Assembly (NCBI GenBank): GCA_013349595.1
Contig: DUZI01000094.1
Span: 1-7,187, forward strand
From: Nitrospirota bacterium
GTDB taxonomy: Bacteria; Nitrospirota; Thermodesulfovibrionia; Thermodesulfovibrionales; Dissulfurispiraceae
Reading direction: 5' to 3'
Length of the DNA: 7,187 nucleotides
Positions 1-5,829 of this stretch are shown here, in pieces. The translations under genes and the position numbers were made by a program. How positions within the stretch are numbered: position 1 is the stretch's first letter; every line of letters starts with the position of its first letter. The notes beneath the pieces are model-generated. The model was not told the DNA's origin, did no database searches, and saw only the letters and a program-made list of their open reading frames with translations.

Positions 1-119
1 AAATGGGATGGGGTGCAGGTATGGGGCTTCCAAATATCAAGAAAAATGCAGACTCCTTTACGATTGATACTGTATTAGGTGAAGGCACTACCTTAGAGAT
101 TAAGTTCTACTTAAAATAA
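1..119 (+). CDS. GHKL/anti-sigma-type ATP-binding protein, C-terminal end (partial)
   Basis: This is the last 38 or so codons of a gene that begins upstream of the window, read in frame 3 and ending in TAA at 117-119. The translated end contains GMGLPNIKK, then DSFTID and GEGTTLEI. This is the G2-box and final beta-strand pattern of HATPase_c domains of the RsbW/SpoIIAB anti-sigma type (established for the family). Such ATPases bind ATP and often phosphorylate or sequester partner proteins. The 109-base gap to the DRTGG gene and the shared strand suggest one gene group. In anaerobic bacteria this ATPase type commonly sits beside DRTGG and PHP genes near NADH-linked or [FeFe]-hydrogenase subunits, so its partner genes may lie upstream. 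The N-box and the protein's full length cannot be seen. Confidence 0.7.
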   Translation, partial: MGWGAGMGLPNIKKNADSFTIDTVLGEGTTLEIKFYLK

Positions 120-120
120 A

Positions 121-190
121 TATTTCCCCTTACCAAAGGTGGATTAAGGAGTTTTTAATTCCCTTTCTCTAGGGGGGGTAGGGGGTTGTT
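121..190. repeat. G/C-run intergenic spacer, possible dispersed repeat remnant
   Basis: The AT-rich background is interrupted by alternating C-runs and G-runs: TTCCCCTTACCAAAGGTGG, then AATTCCCTTTCTCTAGGG leading into a seven-G run and a five-G run (172-185). C-runs followed by complementary G-runs can fold into short hairpins, for example CCCT 161-164 with AGGG 171-174. The pattern resembles degenerate intergenic repeats of the CCCCCTT...AAGGGGG type that are common in many bacterial genomes. Only one copy is in view, so calling it a repeat is inference. Confidence 0.35.
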
Positions 191-228
191 TAATAATCAC
201 TAAAATCAAAGGAAAAGGTTAAAAAGAT

Positions 229-570
229 ATGATAACAGTAGAAAAAATTATTCAAGAATTAGGGCTTGATGTCTTTGTAAAGGGTGAGACAAACACTGTC
301 ATAACAGGTTGTTATATAAGTGATATGCTTTCAGATGTTATGGCAAAGAGCAAAAAAGGGGAACTTTGGATTACCCTTCAGACCCATACAAACATAGTTG
401 CTGTAGCTGTTATCAAAAGTCTGTCTGCAATTATCCTGACAAATGGAAGAAAACCAGAAGAAGAAACAGCCAAAAGGGCATTAAAGGAAAATATCCCTAT
501 CCTCATTTATAAGGGAAGCACCTTTGAAATTGCTGGTAAATTATATATGCTCTTACAGCAAAAGACTTAA
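229..570 (+). CDS. DRTGG domain-containing protein
   Basis: This 113-residue protein is about the usual size for the short stand-alone DRTGG proteins of anaerobes. Features that identify it are VITGCYISDMLSDVM (residues 24-38), GELWITLQTHTNIVAVA (44-60), IILTNGRKPEEET (68-80) and the ending IPILIYKGSTFEIAGKLY (89-106). The eponymous DRTGG string is itself not conserved in this branch. No catalytic residues or membrane segments are visible, so it is probably a cytoplasmic ligand-binding or regulatory domain; its ligand is unknown. The ATG at 229 is preceded by AAAAGG at 213-218. It lies between the ATPase fragment and the PHP gene, 17 bases from the latter. This ATPase-DRTGG-PHP order is recurrent near hydrogenase or NADH-dehydrogenase-like genes, which suggests a shared regulatory role (inference). 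Confidence 0.85.
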   Translation: MITVEKIIQELGLDVFVKGETNTVITGCYISDMLSDVMAKSKKGELWITLQTHTNIVAVAVIKSLSAIILTNGRKPEEETAKRALKENIPILIYKGSTFEIAGKLYMLLQQKT

Positions 571-587
571 AACTCTAAATATTAACA

Positions 588-1328
588 TTGAATCCCTTCA
601 AAGCAGATTTACACATCCATTCCTGTTTATCAGCCTGTGCAGAGCTTGAGATGACACCTTTAAGTATCATCAAAAGGGCTAAAGAACTTTCCTTTGACAT
701 TATAGCTATCTCTGATCATAACTCTGCAGAAAATCTCTTTGCCGCATCAAAGATTGCCAAAAAGGAAGATATATTCCTAATTCCAGCTATGGAGATTACA
801 TCTCATGAAGAGGCTCATATACTTGCCCTTTTTGGAGATATTGAGTCAGTTATGGAGATGCAAAGTATCATATATCGCACCTTACCAGATATTGAACCTA
901 TCGACTTTGGTCCTATTTATCAAGTTGTGGTAAATGAAAATGATGAAATCCTTGATTTAAATGACAGAATGCTCTTCGGTGCATCAAGTCTATCTACAAA
1001 GGAGATTGTTGATAAAATACATAGTTTAAATGGTATTGCCATTGCAAGCCATGTTGACAGAGAAATCTTTAGCATAATCTCACAACTGGGCTTTATACCT
1101 GATGACATAAAGATTGATGCCATTGAGATCTCCTACAGTTGCAGACTGAAAAAAGCCTTACAAATGCTCGATGCCTATAAATATTTACCTTGGATAAGAA
1201 ACTCTGATGCGCACTGTATTGCTGGTATCGGTAGGGCTTATTCAATCTTTCAACTTGAAAGGTTGTCTTTTAAAGAGATTGCAGATACCATAAGAGACAA
1301 GGAAAGAATAAAATTGATAAAGGGCTAA
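588..1328 (+). CDS. PHP domain metal-dependent phosphoesterase
   Basis: This 246-residue protein has the full set of PHP metal ligands: DLHIHSCLS (His9, His11), ISDHNS (Asp43, His44), MEIT (Glu69), HEEAHILALF (His77), ASHVDR (His155) and NSDAH (Asp207, His209). PHP domains hydrolyse phosphate esters with two or three bound metal ions. The substrate of this branch is not known; nucleotide or sugar phosphates are typical for relatives. Cys13 and Cys17 lie just after the first motif. The start is TTG at 588, because the frame is closed by TAA at 576-578 and there is no ATG or GTG between. A clear Shine-Dalgarno sequence is absent, and only 17 bases separate it from the DRTGG gene, so translation may depend on that gene. 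It appears to be the last gene of its operon. Confidence 0.88.
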   Translation: MNPFKADLHIHSCLSACAELEMTPLSIIKRAKELSFDIIAISDHNSAENLFAASKIAKKEDIFLIPAMEITSHEEAHILALFGDIESVMEMQSIIYRTLPDIEPIDFGPIYQVVVNENDEILDLNDRMLFGASSLSTKEIVDKIHSLNGIAIASHVDREIFSIISQLGFIPDDIKIDAIEISYSCRLKKALQMLDAYKYLPWIRNSDAHCIAGIGRAYSIFQLERLSFKEIADTIRDKERIKLIKG

Positions 1329-1347
1329 TCTTTATCTATAAGATTAG
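1325..1347 (+). terminator. short hairpin at the end of the PHP gene
   Basis: CTAATCTT (1325-1332) pairs perfectly with AAGATTAG (1340-1347) around a 7-base loop. The left arm includes the TAA stop of the PHP gene. The stem is AT-rich and the following T content (TGTTTCT) is poor, so it is a weak terminator candidate. Its position, between the end of one gene group and the promoter of the next, supports the call. Confidence 0.35.
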
Positions 1348-1356
1348 ATGTTTCTA

Positions 1357-1365
1357 TGATATAAT
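1357..1365 (+). promoter_or_regulatory. extended -10 promoter for the small gene
   Basis: TGATATAAT (1357-1365) is a perfect TATAAT hexamer with the upstream TG of an extended -10 element. There is no convincing -35 hexamer 17 bases upstream, which extended -10 promoters tolerate. Transcription would begin near 1372 and give a leader of about 30 bases before the ATG at 1404. It may also supply radC and the genes downstream. Confidence 0.6.
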
Positions 1366-1403
1366 TTCCCCATAAAATTAAACAAAGAAAGGAGTGATTT
1401 ACT

Positions 1404-1475
1404 ATGCCTTGCAAAGCAGGCTCAAAGTGTGGAACCAAATCAACTGCCAAGAAACCAGCAGAGAAAAAGAAATAG
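1404..1475 (+). CDS. very small Lys-rich protein with two Cys, function unknown
   Basis: This open frame encodes 23 residues. It begins MPCKAGSKCGTK (Cys3, Cys9) and ends in a Lys/Pro/Ala tail with PAEKKK; lysine makes up about a third of the residues. The ATG has an excellent ribosome binding site (AAAGGAG, 1388-1394, nine-base spacing). It is preceded by an extended -10 promoter and followed 13 bases after its TAG by a 14-bp hairpin, so it looks like a complete minimal gene. There is no signal peptide or membrane segment. The two cysteines could bind a metal or form a disulfide, and the basic tail could bind nucleic acid or acidic protein; neither is shown. I do not recognise the family. 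The transcript could instead act as a small RNA or leader peptide for radC. The surrounding signals support expression, but coding is not proven. Confidence 0.6.
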   Translation: MPCKAGSKCGTKSTAKKPAEKKK

Positions 1476-1488
1476 TCCTGATTCGCTA

Positions 1489-1529
1489 TGCCTTTATCTC
1501 ATTGAAAAAAAATCTATGAGATAAAGGCA
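1489..1529 (+). terminator. 14-bp hairpin between the small gene and radC
   Basis: TGCCTTTATCTCAT (1489-1502) is a perfect inverted repeat of ATGAGATAAAGGCA (1516-1529), with a 13-base A-rich loop. It is followed by AATTTTAA, only a modest T tract, so it may terminate incompletely or act as an RNA stabiliser. It separates the small gene from the radC ribosome binding site at 1547-1556. Confidence 0.65.
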
Positions 1530-1567
1530 ATTTTAATCCAAAAACTAAAAGGAGATATCAATTCCCA

Positions 1568-2245
1568 TTGAACAAGATAAAAGAGATGCCTGAAAGTGAG
1601 AGACCTCGTGAAAGATTATTGAATTTTGGTGCGTCAACACTATCAGAGGCTCAACTTCTCGCCATTATCATTAGGACAGGTTCTGGTAATAAGAATGCCC
1701 TCTCTCTTGCAATGGAATTGTTAAATAAATTCGGTTCATTAAAGGCAATAGATAGGGCATCAATAAATGAATTAAAGTCTTTAAAAGGGCTTGGAAAAGC
1801 AAAGATAGCACAAATAAAAGCTTCTTTGGAACTCGGCAAGAGACTTTTTTCAGAAAAAAGTGATTATCATATAGGATTTAACAAAAGCATTGAGGTATTT
1901 CAATACCTTCAAAGCAAACTCAAAGGACTAAAACAGGAGAAGTTTATATCCCTTATTTTGGATGTTAAAAATCGTCTTATAAAAGAACAAGAGGTTACAA
2001 CAGGTATATTGAATGAATCACTTATACATCCACGAGAGGCATTCAGGGAGGCAATCAAAGAGGCTGGGGCTTCAGTAATCTTTGTCCACAATCATCCAAG
2101 CGGAGACCCAGAACCAAGTCAAAAGGATATAGAAATAACTGAAAGATTAGCCAAAACTGGTGAGATAATAGGCATCAAGGTGCTTGACCACATAATCATT
2201 GCAGAAAACAGTTTTATAAGTATTAAAGATAGGGGGTATTTGTAG
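1568..2245 (+). CDS. radC: RadC family JAB/MPN domain protein
   Basis: This 225-residue protein matches the standard RadC (UPF0758) length and architecture. The N-terminal half has PESERPRERLLNFGASTLSEAQLLAIIIRTG (residues 8-38) and a helix-hairpin-helix LKGLGKAKIAQI (72-83). The C-terminal MPN/JAB domain has the JAMM-type ligands: Glu124 in the LKQEKF strand, and VHNHPSGDPEPSQKD with His174, His176 and Asp187. The fold predicts a zinc-dependent hydrolase. The biological role of RadC is unsettled; the old link to DNA repair in E. coli came from a recG allele. The start is TTG at 1568, 13 bases after AAAAGGAGAT (1547-1556), and gives the usual N-terminus. No separate promoter is visible, so it may rely on read-through from the small gene upstream. 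purH follows 30 bases after the stop. Confidence 0.93.
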   Translation: MNKIKEMPESERPRERLLNFGASTLSEAQLLAIIIRTGSGNKNALSLAMELLNKFGSLKAIDRASINELKSLKGLGKAKIAQIKASLELGKRLFSEKSDYHIGFNKSIEVFQYLQSKLKGLKQEKFISLILDVKNRLIKEQEVTTGILNESLIHPREAFREAIKEAGASVIFVHNHPSGDPEPSQKDIEITERLAKTGEIIGIKVLDHIIIAENSFISIKDRGYL

Positions 2246-2275
2246 AGTAAATAACCTTTCAGGAGGAATTGATTG

Positions 2276-2872
2276 ATGATTAAAAGGGCAATAATCAGTC
2301 TATCAGACAAAAGTGGCATCAAGGAGTTTGCACAGGAACTGGTATTTTTTGGCATTGAGATATTTTCAACTGGTGGCACTGCAAAGACTTTAAGAGAATT
2401 GGGAATAAAGGTTACAGATGTATCAGAATACACAGGTTTCCCAGAAATAATGGATGGGAGAGTCAAGACACTCCATCCAAAGATACATGGTGGGCTTTTG
2501 GCAAGGAGAAAAAATCCACAAGATATGAAGATACTTAGTGAACTCGGAATAGTCACTATTGATATGGTAGTAGTAAACCTCTATCCCTTTGAGGCTACTA
2601 TTTCTAAAAAGGATGTCTCTTTTGAAGAGGCAATTGAAAACATTGATATAGGTGGACCAACAATGTTAAGGTCTTCTGCAAAAAACTTCGAAGATGTAGT
2701 TGTGATAATAGATCCAAATGATTATAAGGTTGTCACTGAATCAATGAAAAAAAATAATGGCGATGTAGAAAGGACTTTGAGGATAAGACTTGCTCAAAAG
2801 GTTTTTGAAACAACATCTCGCTACGACTCTGCCATTAGTAACTTTCTAAAATCAAAGATTACTAATACCTAA
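2276..2872 (+). CDS. purH: IMP cyclohydrolase, stand-alone N-terminal domain of PurH
   Basis: This protein closes FAICAR to IMP, the last step of de novo purine synthesis. It has 198 residues and covers only the MGS-like cyclohydrolase domain: IISLSDKSG (7-14), IFSTGGTAK (29-37), TGFPEIMDGRVKTLHPKIHGG (53-73), NLYPFEAT (101-108), ENIDIGGPTMLRSSAKN (121-137) and RYDSAISNFL (182-191). Lys64, Tyr103, Asp124 and Lys136 correspond to catalytic residues of human ATIC (Lys66, Tyr104, Asp125, Lys137). Bifunctional PurH is normally 500-540 residues, so the AICAR transformylase half is absent. The gene ends cleanly with the purD ribosome binding site overlapping its stop, so this looks like a natural split, not a break. 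The ATG at 2276 is preferred over the adjacent TTG at 2273: it gives the family N-terminus MIKRA and sits nine bases from AGGAGG (2261-2266). Confidence 0.9.
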   Translation: MIKRAIISLSDKSGIKEFAQELVFFGIEIFSTGGTAKTLRELGIKVTDVSEYTGFPEIMDGRVKTLHPKIHGGLLARRKNPQDMKILSELGIVTIDMVVVNLYPFEATISKKDVSFEEAIENIDIGGPTMLRSSAKNFEDVVVIIDPNDYKVVTESMKKNNGDVERTLRIRLAQKVFETTSRYDSAISNFLKSKITNT

Positions 2873-2888
2873 AGGAGTTAAAAGAGCT

Positions 2889-4163
2889 ATGAAGGCACTT
2901 GTTATTGGTAGTGGTGGAAGGGAACATGCAATAGTCTGGAAACTATCAAAGTCAAGACATATTGATAAGATTTATTGTTGCCCCGGAAATGCAGGGATTT
3001 CAGAGATTGCTGAATGTATTGATATAGACCCACTTGACTTTGATAAACTCAAAGATTTTGTAAGATATGAATGGGTTGAAATTACTATCGTAGGTCCTGA
3101 ACAACCCCTTGCACTTGGTATTGTTGATTGTTTTCAGAGAGATGGCTTAAAGATACTTGGACCTAATTCAATGGCTTCAAGACTTGAGTCAAGCAAGTCT
3201 TTTGCAAAAGATTTTATGAAGAGGCACAAGATACCTACTGCTAATTATTCTGTATTTAACTCCTTCACCTTGGCAGAAGAGTATATTAGACTTAAGGGTG
3301 CGCCAATAGTAATCAAGGCTGATGGATTAGCAGGAGGTAAAGGTGTATTTGTGGCATCTACTATTGATGAGGCGATTTTTGCCTTGAAAATTATTTTTAA
3401 AGACAATGTCTTTGGCGAGGCAGGGAATCAAGTAGTAATCGAAGAGTGTTTACAAGGTGAAGAGGCATCTTTCATGGTCTTTACTGATGGCCATACAATC
3501 ATACCAATGGCGAGTTCTCAAGATCACAAAAGGGTCTTTGATAAAGACGAAGGACCAAATACGGGGGGTATGGGTGCTTATAGTCCTGCACCAGTAGTCA
3601 CAGAGCAACTCAAAGATTTGATTATGGATAGGATTATCTCAAAAACTATAGCTGGACTTCGCTCTGAAGGCATAATTTACAAGGGAATTTTGTATGCAGG
3701 CTTGATGATAAAGGACAACAATCCCTATGTCCTTGAATTTAATTGCAGGCTTGGAGACCCAGAGACTCAAGCTATATTGAGCAGACTTGAGAGCGATTTA
3801 TTTGAAATAGCAATTGCAATTAATGATGAGAGATTAAAAGATTTAGATGTCCTATGGACAGATAAGCCTTCTGTCTGTATTGTAGTCGCCTCAGAAGGAT
3901 ATCCAGGTAGTTATCAAAATGGCAAGAGAATAGAAGGGCTTGATAAGGTAAAGCAATTAAAAGACACCTTTGTCTTTCACGCAGGGACTGCCTGTAGAGA
4001 CAATGAGATAGTAACAAATGGTGGCAGGGTGCTCGGGATTACATCACTTGGGAAAGATATACTTGATGCCCAAAGAAAAGCCTATGAGGCAGTTCAATAT
4101 ATCAAATTTGAAGGTATGCATTACAGAAAAGACATAGCAGAGAGGGCAATTAAGAGATTATGA
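2889..4163 (+). CDS. purD: phosphoribosylamine-glycine ligase (GAR synthetase)
   Basis: PurD joins glycine to 5-phosphoribosylamine with ATP, giving GAR, the second step of purine synthesis. Its 424 residues are the full family length. The N-domain has VIGSGGREHAI (5-15), ITIVGPEQPL (65-74) and LGPNSMASRLESSKSFAK (90-107). The ATP-grasp domain has IKADGLAGGKGV (142-153), EECLQGEEASFM (185-196), SSQDHKR (209-215), GPNTGGMGAYSPAP (222-235) and EFNCRLGDPETQ (283-294). The C-terminal domain contains VASEGYPG (333-340), FHAGT (363-367) and GGRVLGI (378-384). The ATG at 2889 follows AAAGGAG (2871-2877), which overlaps the purH stop, so the two genes are tightly linked. Its own stop overlaps the next start. 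No residue of the core motifs is missing. Confidence 0.97.
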   Translation: MKALVIGSGGREHAIVWKLSKSRHIDKIYCCPGNAGISEIAECIDIDPLDFDKLKDFVRYEWVEITIVGPEQPLALGIVDCFQRDGLKILGPNSMASRLESSKSFAKDFMKRHKIPTANYSVFNSFTLAEEYIRLKGAPIVIKADGLAGGKGVFVASTIDEAIFALKIIFKDNVFGEAGNQVVIEECLQGEEASFMVFTDGHTIIPMASSQDHKRVFDKDEGPNTGGMGAYSPAPVVTEQLKDLIMDRIISKTIAGLRSEGIIYKGILYAGLMIKDNNPYVLEFNCRLGDPETQAILSRLESDLFEIAIAINDERLKDLDVLWTDKPSVCIVVASEGYPGSYQNGKRIEGLDKVKQLKDTFVFHAGTACRDNEIVTNGGRVLGITSLGKDILDAQRKAYEAVQYIKFEGMHYRKDIAERAIKRL

Positions 4164-5035
4164 AGATTGACTATTATTGTTTTCCCTGTTTTTTCAAACA
4201 ATCAATTATTGCAGGTAATCTTGCAAAGGTTGACGATAATATTAGGCTTAAATTAATAAAAGAGACTGCTAAATTGATTAACGATATAGATATAACAAAA
4301 TCACCTGCCCATTTTACAACCTTCCTCCATAGAAGGATAAGGGAAATTATAGGCAGAGATCCCTTTGAAGATATAAAGAGAGAATATAATGCTATCTCAT
4401 TAAATCTCTATGAGGAGCTAAAATCTATTATAAATAACAGTAAAAACAGCTTAAATACTGCCTACAGGCTTGCAATAAGTGGTAATATCATTGATTTTGG
4501 AATATTTACACACATAGATATCCATGAAACAATACAAAATACTTTGTCAGGTAGCCTTACAATTGATAGGAGTCAAGAACTAACCGAGGCGCTTATGAGT
4601 AATCAAAAGGTAATGTATTTACTTGATAACACCGGTGAAATAGTATTTGACAGAGTTTTTATTGAGTTATTAATAGAAATAGGAAAAGAGGTTACTGTCG
4701 TTGTAAAAGGAAGTAATATAATCAATGATGCGACTATGTCTGATGCTATTGATACGGGCATAACTAATATATGCAGGGTTATAGACAATGGCTCTGATTG
4801 TGTAGGGACAATACTTGAATGGACATCTCCTGATTTTCAAAAGGAATTTAATGAAGCAAAACTTATTATCAGTAAGGGGCAAGGAAATTTTGAGACCCTA
4901 CACGACCACAATGACAAAAAAAAGGATATATTCTTTCTCTTTAAATCTAAATGCAAGCCATTGAGCAAGATATTAAAGGCTACAAAGGGTGGAAGTTTTA
5001 TCGCTCATTCCAAAAAAGATTATATTTATTTATAG
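4160..5035 (+). CDS. DUF89/ARMT1-like damage-control phosphatase
   Basis: This 291-residue protein matches the prokaryotic DUF89 branch. Motifs in order: an N-terminal CxxC (Cys7, Cys10 in YCFPCF), AISGNIIDFG (105-114), LLDNTGEIVFDR (154-165, with the metal-binding Asp156-Asn157), VVKGSNIINDAT (181-192), SKGQGNFETL (238-247) and KCKPLSK (264-270). DUF89 proteins are metal-dependent phosphatases thought to remove harmful or surplus phosphometabolites; the substrate of this branch is not established. Its ATG overlaps the purD TGA (ATGA, 4160-4163), which indicates translational coupling with purine synthesis. A substrate arising from phosphoribosylamine or a related ribose phosphate would fit, but that is inference. 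No terminator is obvious after it. Confidence 0.87.
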   Translation: MKIDYYCFPCFFKQSIIAGNLAKVDDNIRLKLIKETAKLINDIDITKSPAHFTTFLHRRIREIIGRDPFEDIKREYNAISLNLYEELKSIINNSKNSLNTAYRLAISGNIIDFGIFTHIDIHETIQNTLSGSLTIDRSQELTEALMSNQKVMYLLDNTGEIVFDRVFIELLIEIGKEVTVVVKGSNIINDATMSDAIDTGITNICRVIDNGSDCVGTILEWTSPDFQKEFNEAKLIISKGQGNFETLHDHNDKKKDIFFLFKSKCKPLSKILKATKGGSFIAHSKKDYIYL

Positions 5036-5064
5036 ATTAATAAAAAATCGTAATTGTAAATACC

Positions 5065-5094
5065 TTGACTTTTGAAATATACCAGAATTAATAT
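5065..5094 (+). promoter_or_regulatory. sigma-70-like promoter of atpBE
   Basis: TTGACT (5065-5070) and TAATAT (5089-5094) are separated by 18 bases, close to consensus for the housekeeping sigma factor. Transcription would start near 5101, leaving a short leader before the atpB ribosome binding site GGAGGG (5115-5120). AGTCAA at 5095-5100 is the exact reverse complement of the -35 hexamer, so the promoter core is enclosed by a 6-base inverted repeat that might be an operator or chance. Confidence 0.65.
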
Positions 5095-5128
5095 AGTCAA
5101 AATTTTTTAGAACTGGAGGGTATTATAA

Positions 5129-5806
5129 ATGGAATCACCAACAATACTACATGCAATACTTCCTAATGTCCCACCTTATGTTTCTTATTCTTGGCTTGCA
5201 ATGGGTATTTTGATAGGACTTGCTGCCTATCTCAAAAATAAGATCGAACTTATGCCCAGTGGGCTACAAAATGTAATGGAAGTATTTGCTGACTTCTTCT
5301 TAAATTTATCTAATAGCGTCATTGGACACCACTGGGGGGATAAGTTTTATCCTCTCATAGGAACGCTTGGTTTATATATAGGTTTATGTAATTTCATGGG
5401 TCTTATACCCGGTTTTGAATCTCCTACAAGCAATATCAATATGACTGCCTCAATGGCAGTGCCTGTTTTCTTAGCAACTCATTATTTTGGAATTAAGGTT
5501 CATGGTCCAAAATATATCCTTCATTTCCTTGGACCTATGAGAAGCCTTGCAGCATTACCACTAATGATATTCATGTTTTTTCTTGAAATAATAGGGCACT
5601 GTGTAAGACCTGTAACTCTCTCTGTCCGACTTTTTGGAAACATGATGGCAAAGCACTATCTGCTTGTAATACTTGCCATCCTTACACCTTGGATTGTCCC
5701 TACTGCTATATTAGCACTTGGAACACTTATCAGTGTTATACAAGCTTATGTGTTTATGCTTCTCACATGTTTGTATTTAGCGGGCGCAGTTGAAGAAGCC
5801 CATTAA
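5129..5806 (+). CDS. atpB: F0F1 ATP synthase subunit a
   Basis: Subunit a forms the two half-channels through which ions reach the c-ring in the membrane. The 225-residue protein has five or six hydrophobic segments (around residues 17-34, 75-93, 106-121, 140-157, 176-197 and 199-220). The decisive motif is RPVTLSVRLFGNMMAKH (160-176): Arg167 corresponds to the essential Arg210 of E. coli. The last helix has ISVIQAYVFMLLTCLYLAGAVEEAH (201-225), with Gln205 matching E. coli Gln252. The length is typical for the short a subunits of delta-proteobacteria-like lineages. The ATG at 5129 is eight bases after GGAGGG. atpE follows after 23 bases. No atpI/atpZ precedes it and no F1 genes follow, so F0 a and c are split from the rest of the synthase. 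Confidence 0.96.
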   Translation: MESPTILHAILPNVPPYVSYSWLAMGILIGLAAYLKNKIELMPSGLQNVMEVFADFFLNLSNSVIGHHWGDKFYPLIGTLGLYIGLCNFMGLIPGFESPTSNINMTASMAVPVFLATHYFGIKVHGPKYILHFLGPMRSLAALPLMIFMFFLEIIGHCVRPVTLSVRLFGNMMAKHYLLVILAILTPWIVPTAILALGTLISVIQAYVFMLLTCLYLAGAVEEAH

Positions 5807-5829
5807 TCAATAGGAAAGGAGGAAATCGG

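Noticed and set aside
2273..2275. TTG as the purH start, one codon before the ATG
   Set aside because: The ATG at 2276 gives the usual MIKRA N-terminus and correct spacing from AGGAGG.
2119..2556. Minus-strand 145-codon open frame across radC and purH
   Set aside because: It overlaps two well-supported genes on the other strand and has no initiation signals; it is a shadow of their codon usage.
2860..2890. Frameshift or truncation explaining the short PurH
   Set aside because: The purD ribosome binding site begins at the purH stop and purD is intact, so there is no room for a lost transformylase reading frame here.
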